Assembly: GCA_025617745.1 (NCBI GenBank)
Contig: CM046870.1
Coordinates: 6,325,618 to 6,389,617 of the forward strand
Reading direction: 5' to 3'
Length of the DNA stretch: 64,000 bases
Source: Heliocidaris erythrogramma
Lineage: Eukaryota > Echinodermata > Echinoidea > Camarodonta > Echinometridae
Made by a program: the position numbers and the translations under genes
Notes under the pieces: generated by a model
Told to the model about the DNA's origin: nothing
The model's database searches: none
What the model saw: only the letters and a program-made list of their open reading frames with translations
Shown: positions 23,486 to 35,969 of the stretch, in pieces
Position numbering within the stretch: position 1 is the first letter of the stretch
Layout of the letters: each line of letters begins with the position of its first letter

Positions 23486-23609
23486 ACTTGAGGATTAATT
23501 CATCTTCCCCATTCCTACTTGAAGATTATTTCATCTTCCCCACTTCTACTTGGAGATTAATTCATCTTCCCCATTCATACTCAAAGATTATTTCATCTTC
23601 CCCATCATA
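23486..23609. repeat. 31-bp minisatellite, four units
   Basis: Units start at 23486, 23517, 23548 and 23579. Each has the form ACTTGAAGATTATTTCATCT followed by TCCCCATTCAT, with a few substitutions. Confidence 0.9.
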
Positions 23610-25155
23610 TTAACCCAAAGTCACAGAAGTCTAATTTTCCCTTAGTCGAATCAATTTTCGACCAAATCATGCAAAATGTGTATTGTTTACATTTCCTATG
23701 TCAAACCTTGCATAAGTCGAACTATTGTTTGTGGTTTATGCAAACTTAGCTGTTGAATAGTAATAATAATGACAATATCTCTAAGCACTTTACAGACATG
23801 TTTATACAGACTGTACAATGTGTTTTCACACTTGTTTTAGAGTTCCCTTAATTTATGTAGCCAAATACTTCCAAGGCAGGTGCGAACGCTGCACAGGAGG
23901 TGCACCTTGTGCATGCATGCGCAGGAGGGCAGGGCAGTAATGTGTTAGTATGTGGTATGTTTGATGTAACTTGATTCATCGTTGTATTTGGTGAAAGGAA
24001 TACGCCCACTCAATCAAATAGATGACACAAATAGACTTTCCTTTCACGTGTACTAATGAATGTCTTGGTGCACAGTTGTGGTTCACAAATCACAATGCAA
24101 TGTCCACCTTCATACATGTACAGTGCACTTCACCTTTCTTTAAAGTGAAACATGGGAATCAATAAACTGCAATTTTCACATGAGCAAGAATAGTTAATAT
24201 TCATTTTCTCAATGTTTTCCTCTCAAGTAAATGACTGTAGAGAATTTGCCTGTTTGCCTCTAGGCATGATACCGGTACTTGTCAAGTTGACATGAAGTTT
24301 GTGTTATTTGCATGCTATTCAGAAGAGAAGAATGCAAGCCTAAAACAAAGCCATCTGTCAAAACCTTTTTATAGAATTATGATGATGTAGAATTACTGCC
24401 CAAAGCACTTTCTAAGATATTCCACATGTCAGTAAGAAACTAGTGCATGGAGGAGGAGTGACTTGTGTTGATATTTAGTCTGGGGTTGATGTTGAAATAG
24501 ACCATGATGGTGGAAATGAGATCTTGTTGGGTATATAGGCCTACATGTATGGCAGGGTATTCACCTTGTGGAATCGTTGCTAAGCTTCAAGCAGAAGACT
24601 TTTCCATTTTGTGACCTTGGTGACTTCTTCGTGAATCTTGACATTTAACTTGAGACGATCAAGTCGTACGCAAATGTATAGTTCATTGCCCGAGAAGAAA
24701 AGGTCCGTAGATCGAAAGCCATTGAGTTGAACATGTAGCATAATACATGGGAAAAGATATCTGTTATTTGGCTTATTCCTTTTGCTATTTGTTTGATTTG
24801 TTCTCGTATTTGTCCTTCTCGATTCCACTGCCACCTTTCTCTTGTTTAGAGTGTGAATTTAAATATGTTAGTATCCTTCATGTAGCCTTCCCAAGACCTA
24901 CATGTACATGTATGGGACATCAGTTTTATTTAAATCTTTTGTTAGAACTATATTATGCTCTTATGTTATGTGTTATTTCCAATACATTACTGATATATTG
25001 ACACCTGTATCTTTGATGTTTCCATGTCCGATCTGCTTCATGTATCCTCATCATGCTTGTGCCTTTCTTCTTCACCTTTCCCATCTCTTTCCAGTTGTTT
25101 CTTTTCTTGTCTTATTGTGTAGGCCTACAGCCACTTTATTTGCCACTCTCTCTAA
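23610..25155. other. Non-coding stretch, nothing resolved
   Basis: AT-rich, short frames only. No splice-bounded open frame, RNA gene or inverted-repeat element could be supported. Confidence 0.5.
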
Positions 25156-25433
25156 GACCCCATTCTCATTACAAGAGATAGATTGCACCACCTCTAAGGT
25201 GAGAACGTGGCGATCCCCAACTGGACCGCCTCTAGGGGGTGCATGGTCCACGAGAGAGAGCGCGATCTAGAGCACGCCTATTCGCAGTTTACTGTGCAAA
25301 GAGTGCCAAGATAGATCGCGCTACCCTCTGCAGGTGTGAACCCACGGCGTGCCAATGGACCTCACTGGCGCACGCCATGGGTTGCCCCATGACAGCACAA
25401 TCCACTTTCCAATCTCGTAATGAGAACGGGATC
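25156..25433. mobile_element. Harbinger-like MITE, TAA-flanked
   Basis: Ends GACCCCATTCTCATTAC and GTAATGAGAACGGGATC are imperfect inverted repeats flanked by TAA (25153-25155 and 25434-25436), the 3-bp target type of PIF/Harbinger elements. The interior is GC-richer than its surroundings. A relative with the same ends lies at 29978-30432. Confidence 0.65.
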
Positions 25434-25737
25434 TAACACTCACTCATTGTCATACTGCTATAAAGAAATGCCTGCATCGTTTGGTCAGTCTGTCTATCCA
25501 TCTGTCTTTCTGTCTGCCTATTTCTGTGTGTACATATGCATTGGTTGTTGTACTCTGGTGTATTTCTATGTTCCTCTATGCTTCTATCTTTCCTTATGTG
25601 TCGTTCATAATATGGAAAAGAGTTCAAAGTCTGATGCAAAACTTGATGATACCAAACTATACTGTACCTGTAAGTGATGTCATTTTTGTCTTGCATGTGT
25701 ATAAATCTCATATAGAGACAGCATGGACAATACCCCT

Positions 25738-25761
25738 CCCCCCCCCCCCCCCCCCCCCCCC
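25738..25761. repeat. Poly-C tract
   Basis: A C homopolymer of more than 20 bases. The proline runs in one local frame come from it. Confidence 0.9.
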
Positions 25762-26699
25762 TCCATGATTCATTCTTCTGCCTATTGGATATTTCAAGTT
25801 TTTGTAGGCCAGTAATTCAATCTTGATCTGTACTATCAATCATTATAATTGGTCCATCAAGTTGTACCTTTGCTGACAGGAAAAGGGGTGTCGGATTTGT
25901 GAAGGGAAGGGAAAAGTTTTGGTTGTCGGCAAGGTCTCCTATATTGGAGGTGAGGTCAACCCCGAGGAATCTTGAGAGGGAAAAAATGAAAATGTGAGTC
26001 ATCAAGAATTGAAACATAATGGGGAAAGTCCGAGATTTTCTCCCCTTGTTTCTCTTAGAAAGTTTCTGAAGGTAGGAGGAAAGAGGTGCAGTGTAGGAGA
26101 TTAGGGAGGGGGTTGATTTGTTGAATTTCAAAAGTGAATTCTGTGCTCCACTCCTGCATGTGCACTTTTTAACTATGCCAGATGGACTTAGCATCACAGT
26201 GTATTCTTTTCTTCTTTAAATTCTTGTCTTCTGATCTTATCTTCTGCTCACCTTGTCTTCTCATCTTCCAGTTTTTGTCTTCTCCTTTTTTATCATCTTC
26301 TCGTCTTCTCATTTTTTCGTCCTCCTACCCTCTTCCTGTTCCTCTTAGCTCTCTTTGCCTCTTTCTTAGTCATCATTACCTCTCTTCATCACGATGAGGA
26401 TGATGATGATTGGTGCCTGGAAGGCATCATCTGAATCAAGGTGACAGCTCAGGAAGGGAGATAGATCAATCACTTATATACCATGGCATCTCCTACAACA
26501 AAGGATACTATGAGAGTGCCTTCAGGAAACCCTTTACTTTCAGCATGGAAGGTCTTTCCTTTCCCCTTTGAACCAGTCATGTCTGATGATGAGCTTAAAT
26601 CATTCTTTCCCTTCTACCTCTAGATGAAATCATCTCGTAATAAGAAGTGCCTTCCTCATGATTTTCAATATTCATAAATTGAATACATTAGAGGAAGAA

Positions 26700-26899
26700 G
26701 GGCCCAAGTTCATCCGTTTTTAATACAGTTGTGAAGAAAGAAAAAAAAATCTAAATTTCAAAGAAAGAATGTTTTCATATATTACACTGTATTTGATAAA
26801 TGAAGAGGAAAATATTCTGTCTCATAAACTTATAACTTTAAACTTCCAACTTAAGTTTTTTCTTGATAACTCAAAGATTTTTTAGATGGACTTGGGCTC
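26700..26899. mobile_element. MITE with GGGCCCAAGTTCATCC ends
   Basis: GGGCCCAAGTTCATCC (26700) pairs with AGATGGACTTGGGCTC ending at 26899. The 200-bp interior is A/T-rich and non-coding. Confidence 0.5.
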
Positions 26900-27463
26900 A
26901 TTTTCCTGTCATGTGAATAATTGTGTGCTGAGATGCAGAAGGATGTTTACTCTCAGTAAAATGGTATGAGTTAATGCCGTTCTGGCTCTCTGCAGATGAA
27001 ATTCCTTACAGTATATGCCCTTGTACGTGTGTGTGTGTTTTGGATAGGCTTCATGATTTAGTTGCTCATTAGCATAAAGTCATTGTCCTTTTCTGGGAAG
27101 TCTATTCTTTTACAGCAGAGACTGGAAGAAAGTTAGAAGATGAAGACCAAAGAAAATTGATATGAAATTAAGATTTTACTTTAATTGTTAATGGCTGCTC
27201 TATATTTCGAGGGTGGTGGCAGGAAATTTTACACAAATCTTTTAAAACATGCTTTTGTGAGATTTTAAATCTGTGTTAAATGATTGTTTGGTTTCCGTTT
27301 GTTAATTGGTGTTTTTTCAAGGAAAATATATTGGTTCATAGGGAATTAATGTATTCTGACACAGAGATTATTGGTTCAGTGTCTTGAGATTATCAGTTTT
27401 TTCTTATAAAATAAAACAAGATTTTCAATATCTTGCTTATTGTTTTTTGGCTATTTTTTCCTG

Positions 27464-27510
27464 CAAATTTATGATTTTAAGTTAGCCTAAACTTTAAAAT
27501 CATAAATTTG
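27464..27510. repeat. Perfect 17-bp AT-rich hairpin
   Basis: CAAATTTATGATTTTAA (27464-27480) is exactly complementary to 27494-27510 across a 13-base loop. Weaker pairing continues outward (TTTTTT with AAAAAA blocks). Confidence 0.65.
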
Positions 27511-28060
27511 GAAAACAAAAAAATGTGAGATGATCACCCTGCATAAAGCTTGTATCTCTTGATGTAACTTTCTATTTGCTAGACGATGGATGCAACTCTC
27601 CTATCAATCAGATCATTCCTTCACTCAGTTTAAAAGATAGTTGGTGACTCATGACATTTTTTTGTTGATTTATGAGCAAGCGTTCCCGTCTTATACAGCA
27701 GCACTTTATATTAGATTATATTTAGAATGTTGCCACATCATTTTGTCCCACTTTATGTACATTGATTATATCAAAGGGCACTGATTGGCTAAATCTGGTT
27801 GTTCGATTGTCGGGAATTGGCTCGCCTCGACTTGGAGTGTTGTCATTCATAGCCTGTTCAGACGACAGGAAAGTTATACAAGATCCATATAAAGAAACGT
27901 TAGATTCATTGTAAAATAGTATTAAAAGGAGCGTACAGACTAGACTACAACATCATATAAAGAGATGTCGTATAAAAGAAACTGGTTTTGGAGAAGTCTG
28001 CTGACACCAGGCATATGTTTTGTATCAGATTATGTCATTGACAGCCAAAGAGCATACAAA

Positions 28061-28362
28061 ACTAGAAAGGCCGTCAAGGCGGCAGACCCACGCCTTAGCG
28101 GCGCTACAGAGTAGTTGCAATACTATACTAACTATGGGGTCAAAACTACAAGGTTACACATAATTTGCAGGGGTCAACCGATCATCACCAAAATCTAATC
28201 GATTCTTTCCTGTCACTATCCGAACATTCCCTGAAAATTTGGTGCAAATCCGTTCACCAGTTCTCTAGTTATCTTGTACACAAACAAACAAACAAACAAA
28301 CAAACATACATACATACGGAGCCCTTTACATAACCCTGCCGATTTCATCGGCGTGGGTAATT
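28061..28362 (+). mobile_element. Nested Helentron/DINE-like element with microsatellite and 3' hairpin
   Basis: It begins ACTAGAAAGGCCGTCAAGGC, where GCCGTC-AAG-GCGGC can fold. It contains an (ACAA)n(CATA)n microsatellite (about 28280-28317) and ends with a GCCGAT-TTC-ATCGGC hairpin (28338-28352) followed by GTGGGTAATTAC. A microsatellite plus a 3' hairpin is characteristic of non-autonomous Helentron-type elements. That classification is inference. Confidence 0.5.
28280..28317. repeat. (ACAA)n(CATA)n microsatellite
   Basis: About seven CAAA-type units run into three CATA units, inside the nested element at 28061-28362. Confidence 0.9.
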
Positions 28363-29160
28363 ACAGCTGATTGGTCATATCAACACGCGCACCATGTATA
28401 AGCCCTACCCGGTTTACGGTTTTCATACATTACAACGTTCAGACTACAAGGGGATGCTGATGTTTATATTGAGTTTTCGTTCAAAACAATTAAATACTCA
28501 AACATCCATTCCGCTGTACGATTCAATATGCAACGTTCAGACTATGAAAAATTGATTACTGGACCGGTCCAGAATCATATAGCGATACAATGAATCTTGG
28601 TGGTCTGAACGGGGGATTAGAATTCAGATTTCCTCTTCAAGGCACTTCCCATAGCCTGACCAGTGAGTATATGTGGTTTGAGGATCCTAAACCCAGTCAT
28701 ACAGTTTACTCCCTTCCTGTTTGTTGACAGCTCCTGTCTATTCATTGTTACAGGGTTTTCCTCTTCATTTGTCTTAATTGTTCTTTCTCTCATCTTTCTT
28801 CTACACATGTAGCCAGGCTTCTCGGCAGAAAAAAGTTCACACATGGTTCAAACTGACAGAAACATGGCTTTACCGAATCCATGGGTGTGATCTGAGGGTA
28901 CCAAAGCAATTTTGCAGGTTGAAAGTATGCACGGGCACATTTATTGGTCCATATTGAGTGAAATATGACCTTATGACATCCCAGGGAGGTGGTTTGGGAG
29001 GGCTAAAACAACTTTGGAGATTGAAAGTAGGCATGATCTGCTTTATTACCCTTGTCGGTACCCTTGTTGGGAGAATCTACACTGGTTTTTATTTTCTGAA
29101 ATTCAGCACCAAGGGTGTTATGTACTGGCAAGAACGCTGCGTGTAGCTCTCTTTTATTCA

Positions 29161-29200
29161 CCCTCTCTCTCGCTCTCTCTCTCTCTCTCTTTCTCTTTCC
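29161..29200. repeat. (CT)n microsatellite
   Basis: A run of CTCTCT with occasional CG or TTT interruptions. Confidence 0.85.
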
Positions 29201-29977
29201 TTTTTATGGAGGCATAGGTTTGCTATCTTCCTCCTCTCCTGTTTATTTGTATCTTATATAATGTATATTAAACATTAATTCTTTCCTTTCTGATCTCTAA
29301 AATTCTAACTTTCTTTCACCACCTGTCTCCATGGATCTCCCTCTTTCCTTTCTTCTATGTATCTCTTTCTCTACAGGTGTATCTATGTGGTTATGGTAAT
29401 ATGTTTTCCTCTCTAAATGCACCTCTTTTTTTTTCTTTATGAAAACTTGATGATTCAGAGGAGGCAGTCACTCTCTTCTTTTTCATGGTTCGTTCTCGGC
29501 GGATGCATTTACATATACAGCTACATGTATGTGGTTATGCTGATATTATGACATCTTTACTACTCCAACTGTGCAGTTTCTTTCTCCACCCCCCCGCCCC
29601 CTCTATTTTTTTTTTTGGGGGGGGGGGGGAGCAGTTGAATTAATGAATACTTGATGATTCAGAGGAGACAGTACTCTACCAGGGCACACAGGCCAGAGGA
29701 AAGCTATCAGTCCCAGGTATTCTGTTTCATGTCAACTGGCACAGGAACAAACAATGCATATTTTAGAAGTTGGGAATATTAGAGTGGTATATGAATATTC
29801 ATGATCATCTTACATGTATTATTTTTCATTTGCTGGCACAGATAGATATATAGAAATATGCAATTGACTTAATTGTACATTTTTAAACTTTAAAGGACTA
29901 GTCATATATCAGCGATAATGATAAAGTAGTTCTGTGAAGAAAATGTATCGGCTCTGAGGGAATCGTTACTGAACTAA

Positions 29978-30432
29978 GACCCCGTTCTCATCACATTTCC
30001 TAAACTGGTTTCCACTAAACCAGTTTTCAAAACCAGTTTAGAAGATCGCTTCGTTAGCATTCACATTACGCTCCCCTGAACTGGTTTCCAAAACCACTTC
30101 ACCAAAGTGATCTTGTTGCTATGGGAACACTCTAAGCGGGGTCAAATGTTTCGCGCGGAATTTGAAACCGTCGAGCGTTACGTACATTAGCGCGGATCGT
30201 ATACCGGGCGCACAATAGTACTTCCGGGTGAAGATCGGTTTCCGAAGAACGGTTGTGTCCACATTACAAGTAAAACCAGTTTAACGACGAAAGCGGTCTT
30301 GAAAACCACATCGCGAGGTGGTTTTCAAAACTGGTTTCCAAGACCACTTAAGATCGCTTCCAAGACCACTTTGAGCGTTCTCATTACACCCCAAACTGGT
30401 TTCCACTAAACTAGTTAGATGAGAACGGGGTC
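29978..30432. mobile_element. Harbinger-like element, TAA-flanked, internally palindromic
   Basis: Ends GACCCCGTTCTCATC and GATGAGAACGGGGTC are flanked by TAA (29975-29977, 30433-30435). The interior carries many AACTGGTTT and AAACCAGTTT words in both orientations (CTAAACTGGTTTCCACTAAA appears near both ends). No transposase frame. It shares its ends with the 25156-25433 element. Confidence 0.7.
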
Positions 30433-30435
30433 TAA

Positions 30436-31533
30436 GGCTAATTGACATAAAATGGTGAGCTGGATATACATGTAGACTGGTTTTATCGTTATAATGGATA
30501 TGTGACCATCCTTTAACATCCTGGCAGCCTACAATAAATGTACATATAAGTTGCATGTAGCCTGCATACGTAATTATACACAGTGTATTAATCTGTTATG
30601 TGAGGTATGTGCCAGGAAGATTAATAACTCAGCTTGCAGGTGAATTATGAAAGAGCTTGCTTGTACATCAATCACATTATGACTGTGAGTGTGGGAATGG
30701 TGTGATTAACCCATGTTAAAACATTTTTCTCAATGAATCTTTTATTTTGCTGCTGTCATGTAGGACATGAGATAGCCTAAGAAAGACAAATATTTCCATA
30801 CAAGAACATTAAACATCCCACTATTAATACATGGAAATAGTGAATCAATGTATCTTTGATAAATATTGTGAAAGGCCTACACCTGCCTGCATTCATGTGG
30901 CAATGTGATTTCATAGATTTTCAACCTCTGATTTTTTGTTCGCTTGTTTTTTTCAGTATGTTTAAATCTGTGCAGTTAATTGCCAAACAAATACTTTGAT
31001 CCACATTGTTAACCTTTTCAACTGTTTTTTTTTAAAGATAATGTTTATTTTGGTACTCTCTCAAAAGATTGTCAGATTTCTTGGATTTTTGTTGATAAAT
31101 AGCAAGATAATAGCAATACCAATGCTGTGAAGATTTCACCTCCTAAAAATAATTTATATACTGGGCCAGGGATATAAACTCCCAATAACGGCAGCTGCAC
31201 TATACACTATGTGTGCAAAAACCTATGAGGGTTATGTGTATTCCACACACAGTGACACACATGCCATCTCCATGCGAAGACCCGACACTGTTGGTGGGGA
31301 GCCATCGGGGTGGAACGGTAATAGCGTAGGGCAGTATGTTACCATGATCTAGCGTTCCTTACTGATACTTAAACTCAAATTTATCGGAAGTCATTGTTGG
31401 AATACCACATTGTATCGTACAAACCTCTTTTGATAGTTGATACAAGGAAAACAACATGAGACTATAATGAACAGGGTTTTTTTTAATTTCCTTTTTGCTA
31501 CCAAAACTATCCATGAGCTTTAAAGAATGTTAT
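30436..31533. other. Non-coding stretch, nothing resolved
   Basis: AT-rich sequence without supported exons, RNA genes or element ends. Confidence 0.5.
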
Positions 31534-31796
31534 TTTTTGTGTTCTGTTGTTACTCGAAGACAAAGAAGAAACTCATGACTGCAATATCAAACTGCAAGTG
31601 TAACTTTATATGTATCCTCAGGGTAGTTACATAATATACAGCTGGAATGGATTGGTAGGATGGAGCAGGGATTAGTGAGATAGGAAACAGGCAAAGAGAT
31701 TAGAGTAGGAGATTGTAAACAAACAAGGCAGAGTGAGGGGAACAGGATGATGAAGATGTAGACTGAAATAAGATGAAATGATGAAAACACAATATC
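31534..31796. repeat. Local duplication, copy 1
   Basis: Starts TTTTTGTGTTCTGTTGTTAC and ends GATGAAAACACAATAT. It is about 90% alike, by eye, to 32366-32665 in the same orientation, apart from indels. There is no shared open frame. Confidence 0.8.
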
Positions 31797-32365
31797 CCTT
31801 TTCTTCTTTATATAAAAAGTACCATCACCAAAAATATAAGTTAAACAAACTAATTTGCATATAGATAGAAATACAAGTATAAAAAACCGTTAGATTTAAA
31901 ACGAAATAAACTGCTATCAGACCAATTTAAACACATCAGATTTTGGATTGAGAATCTGATCAAAACGTAATTCATGCAAGTATGTGATGCAATACATGTA
32001 GCTACACAACCATTTTATATCAAGGTAAAATATGAGAGTGTACATTAACCTGAAATAAAACTATGCTATCAAATGTATTTTCTCAGAGTATTTAGGTGTA
32101 GTGGTGACATAAAACTATATTAAGAGCAAAGAACAATACAGGCTTGCTCGGAGAAGCATAACTTGAAAGTACATAATTAAAACAGTATGATTTCAAACCA
32201 AGTTGTATCGAAGTTATCTGTAACTACAACGTAACATTTGTCAACAAAATATGGCTTTACCAAAACCCATGTAAGAATATCCTGAATTAACCAAAGTGAT
32301 AAGTTGAGACGTAATCACAAGAAATGTAAAGATTATAATGCATAATATCCCATCCTCATCCCCAA

Positions 32366-32665
32366 TTTTGTGTTCTGTTGTTACTCAAGAACAAACTCAT
32401 GACTGCACTGATGTAGTATCAAACTGCAAGAGTGCAAGTGTAACATTATCCATCTCACGACTATACACAGTGTATCCGCAGGGTAGTTACATAATATACA
32501 GCTGGAATGGATTAGTAGGCATGGTTGGATGGAGCAGGGATTAGTGAGATAGGAAACAGGTATTAAGAGATTAGGGTAGGAGCTTGTACACAACCAAGGC
32601 AGAGTTTGGGAACAGGATGATGAAGATGTAGACTGAAATAAGATGAAATGATGAAAATACAATAT
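32366..32665. repeat. Local duplication, copy 2
   Basis: Same orientation as 31534-31796. It shares GGGTAGTTACATAATATACA and GATGATGAAGATGTAGACTG, and carries extra segments (near 32420 and 32450) absent from copy 1. Confidence 0.8.
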
Positions 32666-33628
32666 TATTGGGATAGGAAATAAAAATAATTAAAAGATGA
32701 AATATATTTTAAAAATCCATAAAATAAATTGATAAAAATCATTGTGCAAGGTACATGTATGATCTGTAATTCATAGAAATAGGATATTCCATTGACCAAC
32801 ATTTATGATTATTCAGTACTGAATACAGATTTATCTTCGGGCTAAAGACAGAAACGAATTGCTCTTCTGAGATTGGAGGACAAAAGACTGATTGGTGTGT
32901 ATGGATTGTATTTCATGGTTGGTTGGTTGAAATGATGCTAACACGCAGAGACAGTTATACGGCCCATCCCGTTGATTGGTCGTTTGCCTGCGAGGTGTCC
33001 ATTTGATTTGTCCTGTCTCAGCCCAGGCGTAAAACCCTCCATATTTATGGTGGATATAAATGCTAATGAAAAGCATGTAGAGCACTGCCACCCCCCTGAT
33101 TCATCCCTTCGTGATTGGATGGAAAGTGGTGCAACTATGCTTCCAGGTTGGCTACGGTGATCGCTTTGTTTCAGAGCTGTGTGACCATCAATCATCAGTC
33201 TTTTCTCACTGTCAGATGGAAGCTTGAATTATCCAGGGATAGGCAAGATTCCAGCCATTATTATCCATATTCACACTATATTTCAGTTATTTCAATATTT
33301 GTTTTACAGTTCTGTCAGTTAATATGCAACACACTGCATTTACAAGTAACTTTTTATTTGGGATGTTCGTAGTAGGTCCATGGTTTTAGCCAGGCATCTT
33401 AAATAGACAATCACACATGTATATTGTACTGTCATGCACATACTGTGCATGTTAATTGCTACATATGTATTTAAATTCAACTTTGGTGTTTGGTAGTCAT
33501 TAGGATTTCGTTCCAGAAAATTCACATTCTTGAAAATTTTTAGTTCCCAGCAAATCCACTAGGGTTGCTGGATGGTAAAATAGAAACTGAAATTAATCAG
33601 GATAATCGCATTAAAATGGACCCTACGG

Positions 33629-33871
33629 CAATAGACCGGTTCTGTAATGTATACAAATTTATACACATATATTCGCTGAGCACCTAGTGACGAGCTATTC
33701 CATTTACATGTACCTGCTTTTTATAAATGAGCCTCAATGCTTGGAATCCAGTTTGCATACATTATTTGTTGCTATGTCCGGCAACCTCTGGCAAGCTTTC
33801 AGGTTGTCAAGAACAACCTTTGTTTGAAATGTATGTATAAAATTTGCATACATTACCAAAGCGTTTTATTG
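33629..33871. mobile_element. CAATAGACC-ended MITE, copy 1
   Basis: The left end CAATAGACCGGTTCTGTAAT and the right end (ATTACCAAAGCGTTTTATTG) are imperfect inverted repeats. It shares the interior CTGAGCACCTAGTGACGAGC and AGAACAACCTTTGTTTGAAA with copy 3. Confidence 0.75.
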
Positions 33872-34572
33872 TATGTGTGGGGAAAATATCAAATTATATG
33901 AAATAACATGGAACGTACCCTTTCCTCATTTTCAACAAACTCTAGATGAGAAACAAGGAATAAGATTTCCTTGGCCTTGTATGAACACAACTTGTGATGG
34001 AGATGAAGAAGATAATTAAGAAGGAACATTGGATGAAAAGGATACCATGAAACATATGTAATCATGACATATGAATAAAATCACAAGTAGAGTTGAAGAG
34101 TTCACCACTTTGTTCAGTAGGTGGTCTTTGAGCAGCTATTCTCATATATCCTGCATGTTCGTAGTGCTCAGACGAAGGATAGCTAAAGAGAAATCCCTGC
34201 TTCGGCCCCCTAGCTACTGTCACGCTGTCCATCGATTCCGCTCAAAGACATACCCTTCGCCTGACTCATTCAGCTTCTTCGGTCGCATCGTCAAGCACAC
34301 TTCAAACCCTTTAATACCCTGTTTACACTAGTGCTGTACATGTAGCTCTAACTCAAAAGCATGGTCTGCTCTGGTCAGGCTAGTCTTCTAAATATCCTTA
34401 TCCAGTTCTGGACTCGTCCAGTAACTTATTATGAACCACAGTTAAATACAACAGCATAATTATAAATTAATAGAAATTTATTGGATTATACACTTTCTAG
34501 GTGATTAGAAGATGACAAATTTCACATTTACATAGAATGCCAGTGCATACAGACCTTGAAATATTCTATCCA

Positions 34573-34591
34573 GACCCCCCCCCCCCCCCCC
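34573..34591. repeat. Poly-C tract
   Basis: A C homopolymer of about 19 bases followed by T and A runs. Confidence 0.85.
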
Positions 34592-34619
34592 TTTAAAAAA
34601 AAATTAAAATTAGACTTTA

Positions 34620-35120
34620 TACATGTGAACAGAGCCCATAATGACCAATCTAAAACATGAGTAGTGTTTATGTTTTGGTCAGACCGGACCTCACCAATAA
34701 CGATAATGATAACAAGATTTTTCATTAAATGTACACCCTACAGCTGCCCTACGTTTAAAACACACAAACATATGCACATTTACACATAGCATCTTAAGTT
34801 AAAATCTTATCGTCATGGTTATCGGTTAGATCTGACCAGCCCTCACTAGGCTCACATGACACAGTAAACTATGGCTTTTTGTTTTTCTTACAAGTATTAA
34901 AGTGAATTGCAATTGGGAGTAGAAAAAAGACCTGTAGATGCTCCTACCAAAGATAATAAATGTACTCACTTATCTGTGTGTTATAAGATACAGTGTGAAC
35001 TGTAAACTGTGAAGCGCATTATGCTTGATTTGTCTCTGTGGTTTCCTGCAGCATATGTGAACGAGGCTGTATACGTGTGCACAGAGCCAATAATGACCAA
35101 TCTAAGACATGAATGCCTTC
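34620..35120. repeat. Pair of short direct repeats
   Basis: ACAGAGCCCATAATGACC followed by AATCTAAAACATGA near 34630 recurs as ACAGAGCCAATAATGACC and AATCTAAGACATGA near 35079, about 450 bp apart. The sequence between is non-coding, with no supported exon. Confidence 0.55.
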
Positions 35121-35969
35121 TTGCAGCTCATTACGGTCTTTCCTCACCATTATTCCCCCGTTGCTTCATCTTTGAAGGAGTAGATGAGGAGAAAGAATGG
35201 AAGCGTCCGATTCTTATCAGACTACAGACGCCTATCTTCCTGCCATAGCTAACTGTTGACTGTCTTCTGAACCCACAAATGCCTATCTAATACCCATTTC
35301 ATATTAGAGGTAGAATGGGGTTGAGTCCGGACTTAGTCTTGACTCAGTCAGGATCCAAAATTTAATGTGAAAGGTATCAATATCATTTCAACACAGTTGT
35401 TTAGAAACAAAAACACACAATGTGTATTTGCAGTACATTTATTTCGATTTAATATGTTTGATTTAACAAAATATAAAGATCTGGAATACATACACATGTA
35501 TAAGCCACATATTACATTTCATCTTTATTACTTCACGTACAACTGTGTATACTCCCAGTGATCCAGTGATGAGTATTTACCTGTAATAAAAGGTAAATCT
35601 GCATTTAACTCTATTTTTTTTTTCAAAAAAGTGTACACAGGAATAGTATATCAACACTACAGAGTATTCCAGACCTTTTCCACTATTCCATCTCTGTGCA
35701 CTCCTTATTGGCTCGTAGGCAGGAAACGTTGCTATGATTAAAGCGTTAAAAGGTCTGCCAAGTGTGAACATGTTGATTGCTGAGATAAGGCGTACAAGCA
35801 GGTTCTCTGCCACATCTTGCCAAGTTCCATCCTAAAATAGAGCTCTCAGACTTGTTAGGAAATGTAGAAATACGAATCGCTTGCCAGTTTAGGTACTTCT
35901 GTCTGTATGAGTACATCCAGTCGAGGTTTCCTTTTAAAGAGAAAGGCACACCCCTCGCAGCATACAGTA

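Larger units (their letters stand above)
27857..28610. mobile_element. GTTCAGAC-ended element split by a nested insertion
   Basis: GTTCAGAC at the left and GTCTGAAC at the right form short inverted ends. Internal CGTTCAGACTA words repeat at 28436 and 28531. A distinct element (28061-28362) sits inside. A related unit with GTTCAGATTACCAG/CTGTAGTATGAAC ends lies at 56126-56587. Confidence 0.45.

Noticed and set aside
23486..23609. CRISPR array (regular repeats)
   Set aside because: Units are contiguous 31-bp tandem copies without unique spacers, in an animal genome; it is a minisatellite. The same applies to the arrays at 54377 and 58840.
34071..35248. Two + strand frames (34071-34331 and 35009-35248) resembling coding exons
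   Set aside because: No splice signals in register, no recognisable domain, and the second overlaps a short direct repeat.
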